From assembly GCF_040718835.1 (NCBI RefSeq), contig NZ_JBFEFG010000264.1:1-64000 (forward strand): a stretch of 64,000 nucleotides of DNA. Reading direction: 5' to 3'. The translations under genes were made by a program, and so were the position numbers. Of this stretch, positions 18,971 to 28,588 are shown in pieces. The notes under the pieces are model-generated. The model was not told where the DNA came from, ran no database searches, and saw nothing but the letters and a program-made list of their open reading frames with translations. The DNA is from Bremerella sp. JC817 (GTDB taxonomy: Bacteria > Planctomycetota > Planctomycetia > Pirellulales > Pirellulaceae). How positions within the stretch are numbered: position 1 is the first letter of the stretch; each line of letters begins with the position of its first letter.

Positions 18971-20911
18971 TTAATGTTTCAGCAGTTCTTCGCGATATCG
19001 AGCCATCACGTCCGCCCGGACCAGCAAGCCGATCAGCACGCGCTTGCCACCGGTCGTGATTTCGACCGGCAAGGTGCCGACGTCGCGCGAACCGAAGTCG
19101 CGCAGCGCCTCCAGCAGGTTCTCGTCCGGAGAAACGGCGATTGGCGAGATCATGGCAATGTCGTGCGCATTGACCAGGTACGGAGAGATATCGGTGTCGA
19201 GCACCCGGTGCAGGTCTTCCGGGCGGATGATCCCGTGCAGGCTGCCATCTTCGTTCATCACCGGCAGGCTCTCGATATGAGGGTTCTCGCGGGCGATCTT
19301 GATAATCTGCATCAGGTTGTCGGTGTACTGCACCGTCGGAAACTTGCGGACCATCACCTCGCGAACGGCGATGTTCTCGATATGGTGTAGGTCGTGGCTG
19401 CGGGCGATTGATTCGCCTCGGCGCGAAAGCTTCTTTTCGTAAATACTTTCCGGATCGATCCAACGGGCAATCAAGCTCGAGATGCCAGCCGCCGCCATGA
19501 TCGGCAGGATAATGCGATAGTCGTCGGTAAGTTCGTACACCACGACAATCGCGCTTAAGGTTCCGTGCGTGGTGCCAGCGACGACGGCCCCCATCCCCAC
19601 CAGCGCATACGCCCCTGGGTGATCGCACCACTGCGGTGCGAAGAGGTTCAAGAACAGCCCGATCACCGCGCCCGTGGTCGCTCCGATAAACAAACTGGGC
19701 GCAAAGATACCGCCAGAGCCACCACCCGCCAGGCAGGCACTCGTAAGGAACGGCTTCACAATCACCAGCGGCAGCAGCCAGATCAGGTTCTGCCACATTT
19801 GATGGCGAGAGAGGCGAATATTCTCGTGATGCTTGTCTTCGGCCGTCATGTCGGCGTCGGTCAGCTTCTGAGCGTTTTCCAGATGCAACGTATGGCTGAT
19901 CGCCGCGTAACCAGTTCCGTACAGCACGGGGATCGGGTGTCTGCGATCCGGGTCTTGCTGGGCGGCTACCGATTGCTCGGGAGCGATCGGATAGATCATG
20001 TAGTAGCCAGTTCCGATGATCCCCAGCAGCAGCCCACACGCGATGGCGCGGACCCAATGTTTGGGGATCCAATATTCCGACTGGTCTTCGAAGTAGTACA
20101 GCAGCTTGGTGAAGCCGACCGCCATCAGGCCGCACACCACGCCGAGCACAATGTACGACGGAAGTTCGTAATAGGCTCCGTCGAACTGATGGTCGATGTG
20201 AGGGAACTCAGGCGTGTGCTCCCCTGTCGAGCCATGGTTCTGCTGGACGACATTCGCCAGCACGGCGGCAATCACGATCGGTGAAAGGCTTTCGACGGCG
20301 AAGTTCCCCAGAATGATTTCGCTGGCGAAGATCACCCCGGCGATCGGAGCATGGAACGTGGCCGAGATACCAGCAGCCGCACCTGCCGCGGCGAGCACTT
20401 TCATGCTGCGGGCAGAGAGCTGAAACAATTGTCCGGCCGAGCTACCAAACGCGGCACCAATCTGAACGATTGGCCCTTCGCGCCCGATCGAACTGCCAGT
20501 ACCGATACAAAGGGCACTGGCCAGCAGCTTGACGATCGCAACCGGCGGTCGAATGACCCCGTCGCGTCGGGCGATCGCTTTGATCACTTCCGGCACGCCG
20601 TGACCGACCGCTTCGGGATAGTACTTTCGGGTATACCAAGAGACGATCACCAGGCCGAGCACCGGGCAAAGCACCAGGCCGATCAGACCCAGCCAGTTGG
20701 TTTCAGCCAACTGCATGCAAGGAAGAATGGTGTAATCCTGGATCCAGCCGATCAGAAAGGTCATGAAGATCGAGCTATAGCCGGCCATCACACCAACCAG
20801 GCCAGCCAGAAAGATAGTCAGTGGTTGCGCAGGAATGGTCCCGCGCTTCAAATGCACGGCCAGCCAGTTTTGAGCCGGCGCCATCCACCCACGAACCCGA
20901 GACCAATGCAT
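18971..20911 (-). CDS. CLC chloride channel/transporter with CBS pair
   Basis: A membrane region of about ten hydrophobic segments carries CLC signatures: GHGVPE in place of GSGIPE, SSIGREGP containing the gating Glu, and GGSGGIFAP. A pair of CBS domains occupies the last 150 residues. The external gating glutamate is present, but where CLC antiporters have the second, inner glutamate (EE after the GVLF helix) this protein reads ASEII, so the proton-path residue appears to be Ile; channel-like behaviour is possible. The Ser of GSGIP is His. The start at 20911 (MHWSRV) is chosen; ATG at 20977 would add 22 residues of low-complexity sequence. Confidence 0.88.
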   Translation of the reverse strand: MHWSRVRGWMAPAQNWLAVHLKRGTIPAQPLTIFLAGLVGVMAGYSSIFMTFLIGWIQDYTILPCMQLAETNWLGLIGLVLCPVLGLVIVSWYTRKYYPEAVGHGVPEVIKAIARRDGVIRPPVAIVKLLASALCIGTGSSIGREGPIVQIGAAFGSSAGQLFQLSARSMKVLAAAGAAAGISATFHAPIAGVIFASEIILGNFAVESLSPIVIAAVLANVVQQNHGSTGEHTPEFPHIDHQFDGAYYELPSYIVLGVVCGLMAVGFTKLLYYFEDQSEYWIPKHWVRAIACGLLLGIIGTGYYMIYPIAPEQSVAAQQDPDRRHPIPVLYGTGYAAISHTLHLENAQKLTDADMTAEDKHHENIRLSRHQMWQNLIWLLPLVIVKPFLTSACLAGGGSGGIFAPSLFIGATTGAVIGLFLNLFAPQWCDHPGAYALVGMGAVVAGTTHGTLSAIVVVYELTDDYRIILPIMAAAGISSLIARWIDPESIYEKKLSRRGESIARSHDLHHIENIAVREVMVRKFPTVQYTDNLMQIIKIARENPHIESLPVMNEDGSLHGIIRPEDLHRVLDTDISPYLVNAHDIAMISPIAVSPDENLLEALRDFGSRDVGTLPVEITTGGKRVLIGLLVRADVMARYREELLKH

Positions 20912-21165
20912 AGAACTCGTTCGAAAACAGCCCCCGGACGTAGATCCCGGAGGAAACCCAATTGGCAAGGAAAGCATTTCAGCGTATCAGGGAAGCCGCT
21001 CAGGTTAAAGGGTGGACCACAGATCACCCCCACGGATTGCCGCCGCCAATATCAGGGCAACGTCAACTGCTCGGCAGCCAAGAGCTAGCCTGGAAGCGAT
21101 TAAACCAGAGCTTTCAGGCAATAGAAATCCTGAAAGGAAGAACGGGGCAACTGCTATCGTCGGCT

Positions 21166-21588
21166 TTAGCGAGCCTTCTTTCGTTGGGCTGGCACGTCGA
21201 AATCGAATTCGCCGGATGACTTTGGCAGGTCGAAGCTTTCCTCGAACGGCTTGAACAGCAGGTTGCCATCCAGGTTATCACCCACCGCGACGCCGTCGAA
21301 GCCTTCGATTCGGACGACGTGCGGACCGCCGACCAGGCCGAAGCTTTCGCGAGTGGTGTAGGTGCCGTCGTGAATGATCGCCTTGCTGCCATGCCCCGCG
21401 TTGCCTTGGGTGGTGTCGGGCGAGAAGGTGATGGTTCCGGTCGGGACCGGATTTCCCTGATAGGTCACTTTGCCGGTCAAGTGAACCGACGTATCGCCGG
21501 CGCCGCAGCCCGCCAAGGTCAGGCAAGCCAAAACCAGGCTGCCTGACAGAATTCGATTTCGCATGTGCATCAATGCCGAGCGAATCAT
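21166..21588 (-). CDS. Small DUF1559-associated lipoprotein
   Basis: The 140-residue protein has a signal sequence with lipobox LAGC (around residue 25) and a short beta-rich domain beginning VHLTGKVTYQGNPVPTGTITF, the carboxypeptidase-regulatory-like form that follows many planctomycete DUF1559 genes. Its ATG (21586-21588) directly abuts the TAA of the DUF1559 gene. Starts at MHMRN (21570) or MRNRI are also possible. It is probably a lipid-anchored partner of the DUF1559 protein; function is not established. Confidence 0.8.
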   Translation of the reverse strand: MIRSALMHMRNRILSGSLVLACLTLAGCGAGDTSVHLTGKVTYQGNPVPTGTITFSPDTTQGNAGHGSKAIIHDGTYTTRESFGLVGGPHVVRIEGFDGVAVGDNLDGNLLFKPFEESFDLPKSSGEFDFDVPAQRKKAR

Positions 21589-22541
21589 TTAGAATCCCCC
21601 AATCCCGGAAGCTGGAGCACCGTCGCTGATCTTCGCCAGAGTCTGGTAGGTGGCCAGGTCGATCGTTTCAGGGATGAAGTGAACCGAGCCATCTCCCATC
21701 AGGAACTCGCATCCGCCAGGGTGAAAGCTGCCAAACAGCTTGGTCATCACGTTGAGCGTGTCGGTCTTCATCCCATCGCGTGGGTCCGAGTTGATCTGTT
21801 CGCGAGCCGCAGCCAGAACCAGCGGTGTACCCCAGGCGTCGAGCTTCGTCGACGAGGCCCAGCCGTTGTGGTAGCCGTCGGCACGGCCAGCTGGCGTGAG
21901 GCAGTAACGCGTTTCGCCCACCATGAAAATGTTCGACGAACCATCGGTCAGGTCGCGGAACCCGTTCTTCGAGTTGAGGTGCATCACACCGTTGCGATAG
22001 AAGACGCGCTGACCGGAAGAGGTCGAGCACGATTCTTCTGAGGCCGGGCCACCCCCTTGCACCCCGTAATAGCTGATCGAGTTCCAGTCGCCATTGCTGG
22101 CAGGATTCGATGGGCACTGATAAGCCTTATTGCTCAGCTTGAACATGTTGTTGTTCGCGGTCACGCCCGGCACGTTGCTGGTCGCCGTGAACTTGCCGTT
22201 GAGATCGAATCGGTCGTACACGTGGTCTGTTCCAGGAACGGCAGGATCGCCACGGTCCAAGGTTCGCGAGGGCCATCGATACCGCCGGTCGAACACCAAC
22301 TGGAAGTCGAGAAATCGATCTCCGGCGTGAATCGGCTTCCGGCAGGGAATTGGCCATACGTGTCGTGGTGGTTGTGCAGGGCCAGACCCAATTGCTTCAG
22401 CTGGTTGGTGCAACTCATCCGCCGGGCCGCTTCACGGGCCTGCTGGACCGCCGGCAAAAGCAACGCAATCAACACGCCGATGATGGCAATCACGACCAAC
22501 AGTTCCACCAGGGTGAAACCAGAGCGATGCGGACGAGACAT
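21589..22541 (-). pseudogene. DUF1559 prepilin-like protein, single frameshift
   Basis: The 5' part (22541 to about 22225) encodes the type IV prepilin-like start [19 protein letters not shown] and the DUF1559 opening through [12 protein letters not shown]. The continuation [12 protein letters not shown] and everything down to the typical FHPGGCEFLMGDGSVHF end lie in another frame. Adding one G to the GG at 22224-22225 (one C on the coding strand) would restore a protein of about 317 residues reading LEQTHVYDRF. This is a recent mutation or a sequencing error, since both halves are otherwise well conserved. DUF1559 proteins are hugely expanded in planctomycetes; a pseudopilin-like envelope role is presumed. 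Confidence 0.85.
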
Positions 22542-22887
22542 GGAAAGGGTCTCTTAATAAAGAACAAGAGAAAGATTCGAGAGATAAAGACGTGTGTCAT
22601 TAATATCGGGTTTTTATATCAATTTTATGATCGGCTCAAGGATGAATTTGCGAATTTCAGCCTGGGGGAAACCGTAGATCCTTCCACTTTCATAGTTGGT
22701 AGGGAGCTAATCTGGTCGTACGAGGGAAGATCCCGCAGTATGAGCTGAACGATGCTAAGGGAACTCTGCCAGCCAGTAGTGTCGGAAGTTGCTTCAATTT
22801 CGAGAAGCTACGTAAGAAACTTCACGGTTGTCATGCCACCGAACAGCGATGATAGAAGTGCCTGTCCCCGCAGGCTCGCTCTGACCT
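22542..22887. other. Non-coding divergent region
   Basis: About 350 bp lie between the minus-strand DUF1559 gene and the plus-strand cytochrome c gene. The part next to DUF1559 is A/T-rich, as expected for promoters. No ORF, strong hairpin or repeat could be supported. Confidence 0.5.
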
Positions 22888-23718
22888 ATGGAATGGAACC
22901 TGCCAATGTATCGCCTGCCTAAATATTTCTTCGTCCTTGTCTCGATCGCGCTTACAAGTCACGGTTCGCTCTTTGCCGCCGAGCCGCTTGCCGTGCCCGA
23001 CGACTACCCGGCCGGGCCGCTGGGGGAAGTCGTTCGCCTGGGACAGCAACTGGTTCACGAGACCAAAGATCATCCACTTTCGAAGCCATTTGTCAGTAAC
23101 CAACTCAACTGCACCTCGTGCCATTTAGAAGATGGCCAAGATCCTCAGGCCGGCAGTTTCATTGGCACGGCCTCGGCGTACCCAGCCTGGTCGCCACGGG
23201 AGAAGCGTGTCATCACGCTGGAAGATCGAGTTCTGAACTGCTTCATGCGCAGCCAGAACGGCGTGCGGCCTCCGAACGGAAGTCAGGTCTCGGTAGCGAT
23301 CAGTGCGTACATCACCTGGCTCTCTAGCGGAACGCCGATCGCAATGAATCCCAAGAAGCCACTGGGGCCAAAGCATGTTCCGCCGGTCGATTTAAGCGAG
23401 ATCGAAACGAGTACTGAGCGTGGCAAACTTCTGTACAAAGCCCAATGCCTTGATTGCCATGGTCAAGCGGGCGAAGGGACCGCCGACGGACCTCCGGTCT
23501 GGGGACCACAATCGTTCAACGACGGAGCCGGGCTGAGTCGAAACGACAAGCTGGCGTCGTGGTTGAAAGTAGGCATGCCGCTCGGCGATCCGTCGCTCAG
23601 CGTGCAAGAGGCCGCCGATCTCGCGGCGTACATTAACAGCCACGAGCGACCTCACTTCAAGCTGGAAGAACATCTGCCGGCGCATGACAAGCGAGGCGAG
23701 TACAACGCCGAGCCGTAG
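22888..23718 (+). CDS. Secreted dihaem cytochrome c (TsdA-like)
   Basis: The 276-residue protein has a signal peptide (ending near LFA-A, about residue 31) and two haem-binding motifs, CTSCH near residue 75 and CLDCH near residue 185, each followed by a class I cytochrome c fold. The NCFMRSQNG segment between the haems resembles thiosulfate dehydrogenase TsdA. A role in oxidising a sulfur compound or passing electrons in the periplasm is plausible, but the diagnostic Cys haem ligand was not verified. ATG at 22888 or MYRLPK at 22906 may be the start. The gene stands alone and converges with ilvA. Confidence 0.8.
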   Translation: MEWNLPMYRLPKYFFVLVSIALTSHGSLFAAEPLAVPDDYPAGPLGEVVRLGQQLVHETKDHPLSKPFVSNQLNCTSCHLEDGQDPQAGSFIGTASAYPAWSPREKRVITLEDRVLNCFMRSQNGVRPPNGSQVSVAISAYITWLSSGTPIAMNPKKPLGPKHVPPVDLSEIETSTERGKLLYKAQCLDCHGQAGEGTADGPPVWGPQSFNDGAGLSRNDKLASWLKVGMPLGDPSLSVQEAADLAAYINSHERPHFKLEEHLPAHDKRGEYNAEP

Positions 23719-23720
23719 TT

Positions 23721-25328
23721 TTAACCGAGGAACAACCGATAGACAGGGTTCTCGGTTTCGTCGACGTACGGATACGCCACGCTGTCGATAAAGTCTTGGA
23801 AGGCGGTTGTCGCGTCGCTGGGGATTTGCAGCCCGATCAAGATTCGTCCGTAGTCGGCACCCTGGTTTCGATAGTGGAACAAGCTGATGTTCCAGTCGAT
23901 CGGCATCGCCGAGAGAAACCGCATGAGCGCTCCTGGCCGCTCCGGAAAAACGAAGCGAAAGAGCTGCTCGCTGGATGCTTGTTTGCTGTGCCCACCCACA
24001 AGGTGCCGCAGGTGCAGCTTCGAAAGCTCATCGTCGGTCAGGTCGAGCGTATCGAACCCGTGCGAGCGAAGCTGTTCGGCGGTTCGCAGTGCTTCGTCTC
24101 GGCTGCTAACGGCCAGACCGACGAACACATGAGCGACGTTTGAGTCGGAGATCCGGTAGTTGAACTCGGTCACGGCACGGGGCCCAATCACTTCGCAAAG
24201 TCGCTTGAAACTTCCGCGCTCTTCCGGGATCGTCACGGCAAACAGGGCTTCGCGTTCTTCACCCACTTCGGCACGCTCGGCAACGAACCGGAGGCGATCG
24301 AAGTTCATGTTCGCGCCGCAGGTGATCGCGATGAGCGTTTCGTCCTGCAGACCGTGGCGGGCCGCATACTGTTTCAAGCCGGCGACGCTGAGTGCTCCGG
24401 CCGGTTCGAGAATACTGCGGGTGTCTTCAAACACATCTTTGATCGCAGCACACACGGCGTCGGTGTCAACGACGACGTAGTCATCGACCAGGGCCTTGGT
24501 CACGCGGAAGGTCTCTTCGCCGACCTGCTTTACCGCGGTGCCATCGGCGAACAAACCGACGTCTGTCAGTTGAACGCGTTCTCCTTTTTCGACGCTGCGA
24601 ATCATCGCGTCCGAGTCGTTCATCTGCACGCCGATGACTTTGATCTCCGGCCGAACTGCTTTGATGTAAGCCGCGACGCCTGAGATCATGCCACCGCCAC
24701 CAATCGCGACAAAGATGGCATGGATCGGCTTCTGATGTTGTCGCAGAATTTCAACCGCGATCGTTCCCTGGCCGGCGATCACGTCTGGATCGTCGAATGG
24801 ATGAACGAATGCCATGTCGTTGCTTGTGCTCAGCTCGATCGCATGCTGGTACGAATCGGTGTAGCTTTCGCCAAACAGAACGACGTTCCCGTCCAGAGCT
24901 TTAACGGCATCGATCTTCAGCTTGGGAGTCGTCTTCGGCATGACGATGGTGGCCTGGCATCCCAGGTGCTTGGCGGCCAGGGCAACCCCTTGGGCATGAT
25001 TGCCAGCCGAAGCACAGATGACCCCGCGCTGAAGTTGCTCCGGTTCAAGCTGGGCCATTTTGTTATAGGCCCCACGCAGTTTGAAACTGAAGACCTGTTG
25101 GCTGTCTTCACGTTTCAGCCAGATGTCGTTTTTCAATCGCTTCGAGAGCTTCAATGCCCGGTCGAGCGCCGTTTCGTGAGCAATCTCGTAGACCTGGGCG
25201 TTCAGAATCTTCCGCAGATAATCCATCAGTCCAAGATGGGTGCCATCACCCACGAGGCCACGCAAGGAAGGAGTCGAAGGTCCGGAGCTGGTTCGAGTCG
25301 AGCGTTTCATGCTTTCCATTGGAAGCAA
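23721..25328 (-). CDS. ilvA: Threonine ammonia-lyase, biosynthetic (IlvA)
   Basis: This PLP enzyme deaminates threonine to 2-oxobutanoate, the first step of isoleucine synthesis. The PLP lysine lies in SFKLRGAYNK, the Asn/Gly phosphate-contact loop in SAGNHAQGVA, and the Gly-rich phosphate-binding loop in IGGGGMISG. Two ACT-like regulatory domains follow (ERGSFKRLCEVIG and ERPGALMRFLSAM), so feedback control by isoleucine is expected. At 535 residues it is slightly longer than the usual 500-515; an internal ATG at 25226 (MDYLRK) would give a more standard N-terminus. No other branched-chain genes are adjacent. Confidence 0.93.
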   Translation of the reverse strand: MLPMESMKRSTRTSSGPSTPSLRGLVGDGTHLGLMDYLRKILNAQVYEIAHETALDRALKLSKRLKNDIWLKREDSQQVFSFKLRGAYNKMAQLEPEQLQRGVICASAGNHAQGVALAAKHLGCQATIVMPKTTPKLKIDAVKALDGNVVLFGESYTDSYQHAIELSTSNDMAFVHPFDDPDVIAGQGTIAVEILRQHQKPIHAIFVAIGGGGMISGVAAYIKAVRPEIKVIGVQMNDSDAMIRSVEKGERVQLTDVGLFADGTAVKQVGEETFRVTKALVDDYVVVDTDAVCAAIKDVFEDTRSILEPAGALSVAGLKQYAARHGLQDETLIAITCGANMNFDRLRFVAERAEVGEEREALFAVTIPEERGSFKRLCEVIGPRAVTEFNYRISDSNVAHVFVGLAVSSRDEALRTAEQLRSHGFDTLDLTDDELSKLHLRHLVGGHSKQASSEQLFRFVFPERPGALMRFLSAMPIDWNISLFHYRNQGADYGRILIGLQIPSDATTAFQDFIDSVAYPYVDETENPVYRLFLG

Positions 25329-25896
25329 ACCGAAGCAAAGGGTCTAGTGGCACCAGCCACATGTGTGGGAAACGTACGCCGCCTTAGTGTGGCAGAGGTC
25401 TGCCAGGGAAGGGTGTTCGGGGCTCAGATGGCGAAGGTTGCCCCGTACGATCGATACGACCCGAGCGTCCTGACCAGCGACGGGTAGGAACGATGTGGTT
25501 TCATGCAAGATGCCCCGTTCCCCTTCGTATCCGCACTCACCGAGTCGGTTTGTATCACAAGCTTGCCATTAGAGCCGTCTTAGTGGGGCGGTTTTGATTG
25601 CAGGGTGAAATGAGGATTGAAAATGGCCATCGCCATCCATTCTCGACAACTCGAACATCGCACAAGTCGCGCAGGCGTTCGACGCGCCAAGCTGTTTTTG
25701 TGCAACCGATCGGCGTGCATCTCGTCCCCTGAAACGCTCGGTCTTGGCTCGCTTTGCTGGCTGCCACACGTATCGCCGTGAACTTGACGGTCGCGCCATC
25801 ACAAGCCGCGTTTCATCGAAAGATAGACACACGCGGCCTGGATAGGTGATCTCGTTTTCCATTCTTCTCCGCTTTCCCTTAACCTGGTGTACCTCG
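25329..25896. other. Intergenic region without supported genes
   Basis: About 570 bp separate the divergent ilvA and the response-regulator cluster. Several short open frames exist on both strands but none has a recognisable protein pattern or a ribosome-binding site, and no T-box-like or leader-peptide structure was recognised near ilvA. Confidence 0.5.
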
Positions 25897-27108
25897 ATGC
25901 AAGTGCTGATTGCCGACGATAGCGCGCTGGTGCGTGCCATGCTGCAAGACACGCTGGAAGAAGCGGGGTACGAGGTCATCGCTTGCGCCGATGGACTGCA
26001 GGCCTGGGACGCGATTTCCCGCGGCGAGTCGCGCCTCGCGGTGCTCGATTGGATGATGCCTGGGCTGAGCGGAATCGAGATCTGTCAGCGGCTGCACGAA
26101 TCGAACGTTGCCAACTGGGTGTACGCGATCCTGCTGACCTCGAAGGATTCGCCAGACGATATCCTCCGGGCATTTCAGGCCGGTGCCAGCGATCACGTCT
26201 GCAAGCCGTTTCGCGAAGCGGAGTTGCTGGCACGCATTCGAGTGGGCCAGCGAATGATCAACTTGCAGATGGAACTGGCCCAGTCACAGAAACTGGAGTC
26301 GGTCGGGCAACTTGCCGCGGGGATCGCTCACGAGATCAACACACCCACGCAGTACGTGGGGGACAACATCCGCTTCCTGAAGGATTCGTTCGAGGACATC
26401 GGCGAAGTGCTCGAGGTTTTCGACCAGCTCCTGCAGTCGTTCAAAGCAGGCAGTGTCGATGCGGACGCGCTGGCGAAGGTGGAACAAGCGATGAAGCGGG
26501 CCGATGTCGACTATCTACGGGAAGAGATTCCCCAGGCCATCGATCAGTCGCTGAGCGGAGTCGAACAGGTCGCAAAGATTGTCCGCGCGATGAAAGACTT
26601 CTCGCATCCTGGCGGTGAAACGAAAACGATGGTCAATCTGTCCGAATCGATCGAGACCACAATCTCGGTCGCTCGGAACGAGTGGAAATACGTTGCTGAG
26701 GTGGAAACCGACTTCGATCAGTCGCTGGAAGATGTCCCCTGCATGCCAGGCGAGTTGAACCAGGTGCTGCTGAACTTGATCGTCAACGCGGCGCACGCGA
26801 TTGGCGACAAGCTCGGCAGCGAATCGACCGAACGAGGAACGATCACCGTCGGCACACGGCGTCTGGATAACTTCGCCGAGATCTTCGTTCGCGATACGGG
26901 CAATGGGATTCCTGAATCGATTCGACGTCGGATCTTCGATCCTTTCTTCACCACCAAACCAGTCGGCAAGGGAACCGGCCAGGGGCTGGCCATCACCTAT
27001 TCGGTGGTGGTTGAAAAGCATGGTGGCGAAATCGATTTCACTTCCGAGGTCGGCAAGGGAACGACCTTCTTTGTTCGCTTACCGTTGGCTTGTGGAGTCC
27101 CGGCATGA
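25897..27108 (+). CDS. Receiver-histidine kinase fusion (REC-HisKA-HATPase)
   Basis: The 403-residue soluble protein has an N-terminal receiver (residues 1-120; MQVLIADDS start, phospho-acceptor Asp in VLDWMMPG near residue 51, Lys in CKPF) followed by a histidine kinase with H-box [16 protein letters not shown] near residue 145 and an ATPase domain with [17 protein letters not shown] and the GTGQGL lid. The receiver-first order means kinase activity is itself regulated by phosphorylation. The H-box resembles that of large-loop kinases in planctomycetes. Start is ATG at 25897; an upstream frame to 25846 adds unrelated hydrophobic residues. Two response regulators follow, making a probable phosphorelay. 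Confidence 0.9.
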   Translation: MQVLIADDSALVRAMLQDTLEEAGYEVIACADGLQAWDAISRGESRLAVLDWMMPGLSGIEICQRLHESNVANWVYAILLTSKDSPDDILRAFQAGASDHVCKPFREAELLARIRVGQRMINLQMELAQSQKLESVGQLAAGIAHEINTPTQYVGDNIRFLKDSFEDIGEVLEVFDQLLQSFKAGSVDADALAKVEQAMKRADVDYLREEIPQAIDQSLSGVEQVAKIVRAMKDFSHPGGETKTMVNLSESIETTISVARNEWKYVAEVETDFDQSLEDVPCMPGELNQVLLNLIVNAAHAIGDKLGSESTERGTITVGTRRLDNFAEIFVRDTGNGIPESIRRRIFDPFFTTKPVGKGTGQGLAITYSVVVEKHGGEIDFTSEVGKGTTFFVRLPLACGVPA

Positions 27109-27212
27109 ATACGCTACCACTGCCAATTCGCTTTGCCGATGCGGAATGCGCCTCCGCCGCACTTCACGTATGCCTGTGGGACGATTGGGTAGGTCCCTTG
27201 GTCAGCGCGTGA
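27105..27212 (+). CDS. Possible 35-residue small ORF coupled to the kinase
   Basis: An ATG overlaps the kinase stop codon in ATGA at 27105-27108 and opens 35 codons to TGA at 27210-27212. The product has two Cys and a WDDWVG segment and is not recognised. The only support is the coupling geometry; no separate ribosome-binding site is seen, and the next gene has its own at 27356-27360. Confidence 0.25.
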   Translation: MNTLPLPIRFADAECASAALHVCLWDDWVGPLVSA

Positions 27213-27367
27213 TTAGCGCGGGGAAGTGATCGATGCCAGGTCGACGTCGTCGAGCGGCACCAGGGCAGCAGCTTTTATCGTGGAATCGAGCGCCGTTGGC
27301 CCCCCAGGCAATGAGGCGGTTTGCCTGCAACGACGCTTGGTTCGACGGAATATGCAGGAGAAGTGTG

Positions 27368-28588
27368 ATGACAAAGATTTTGTTTGTTGACGACCAGGCC
27401 AACGTGCTATCGGGCCTGAGAAGGATGTTGCACGGGCACCGCGACGAATGGGAGATGGAATTCGCCAGCGGTGGCATGGAGGCAATCAAGTTGCTAGAGG
27501 AGAAACCGTTTGATGTGGTGGTGACCGATATGCGGATGCCAGGCATCGATGGGGCAGAACTCCTGCGACGAGCTCGGGAGCGTTGGCCTTCCATCGTGCG
27601 GATTGTTCTGTCGGGGCAGTCAGAACCGGAGCGAATCCTCCGCGCGATGGGGCCAACGCACGTTTACCTCACCAAGCCATGCGACGCGCAACGCCTGACA
27701 ACCGTCGTTTCGCAGTCGAGCATCCTTCGCGATCGCTTGCCGAACGCGGCGCTGAAACGGGTGGTCTCGCAGCTGGACGCGGCACCTTGCCAGCAGGCAA
27801 CATTCGACCAGCTGGTGGCTGAACTGGAATCGCCATCCCCTTCGCTCGAACGCCTCGGCAAGATCATTGCCACCGATATCGGCATGACCGCCAAGATCTT
27901 GCAACTGGTCAGTAGTTCGTTCTTCGGACAGCCGCAGCGAGTTGGCTCGCCCCAACAAGCGGCCGCGTTGCTGGGGAGCGAATTGCTGCACGAGTTAGTG
28001 CTGAAAGTCGGTATCTTCCAGCCGGTCGACTTCTCGCGGATCGAAGGCTTCTCGTTGGAAGAGATCAACCGGCATTCGGTGGAAGTGGCCGCGTGTGCCC
28101 GCATGGTCGCCGAGTTGGAAACCAGTAACAAGCAGACCATCAACGATGCCTGGTTGGCTGGCATGCTGCACGACATCGGCAAGATCGTGCTGGCCAGCGC
28201 GATGCCGGCGGCCTATCAGGAAGCGGTTCGTCTGGCCCAGAACGGAAACATGAGTCTATGGCATGCCGAGATGCAGGTCTTTGGGACCAGTCATGCGGAA
28301 GTCGGTAGTTATCTGCTGAGTTTATGGGGTCTCCCCGAGCCCATTTGTGAAGCAGTCGCCGACTTCCGTTCCCACAGTAGTTACGAAGACTTCAATGAAT
28401 TCCGCCCGGTGACGGCCGTTCATGTGGCAAACGTCCTGCGCCGCCGGAATTCGTTGGAGCAACTGTTCCAGAAGGTTCACGAGGAAAGGAAGGCGGCGGA
28501 AAGCGAAGAAGCGACGCCCCATTACGAATCGTGTCCATTGCACTGGCATCAAGGTCCACACACGAACGCATCGCAAGGAACCTGGTAA
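27368..28588 (+). CDS. Response regulator with HDOD output domain
   Basis: The 406-residue protein has a receiver (residues 1-120; phospho-acceptor in VVTDMRMPG near residue 57, Lys in LTKPCD) and an HDOD domain (roughly 145-340) with IATDIGMTAKILQLVSS and a retained LHDIGK near residue 268. HDOD domains are HD-related signalling modules, usually without proven hydrolase activity. AGGAG at 27356-27360 lies seven bases upstream of ATG 27368, so this start is preferred over longer frames. Its TAA overlaps the next ATG (TAATG), so it is translationally coupled to the following response regulator. Confidence 0.9.
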   Translation: MTKILFVDDQANVLSGLRRMLHGHRDEWEMEFASGGMEAIKLLEEKPFDVVVTDMRMPGIDGAELLRRARERWPSIVRIVLSGQSEPERILRAMGPTHVYLTKPCDAQRLTTVVSQSSILRDRLPNAALKRVVSQLDAAPCQQATFDQLVAELESPSPSLERLGKIIATDIGMTAKILQLVSSSFFGQPQRVGSPQQAAALLGSELLHELVLKVGIFQPVDFSRIEGFSLEEINRHSVEVAACARMVAELETSNKQTINDAWLAGMLHDIGKIVLASAMPAAYQEAVRLAQNGNMSLWHAEMQVFGTSHAEVGSYLLSLWGLPEPICEAVADFRSHSSYEDFNEFRPVTAVHVANVLRRRNSLEQLFQKVHEERKAAESEEATPHYESCPLHWHQGPHTNASQGTW

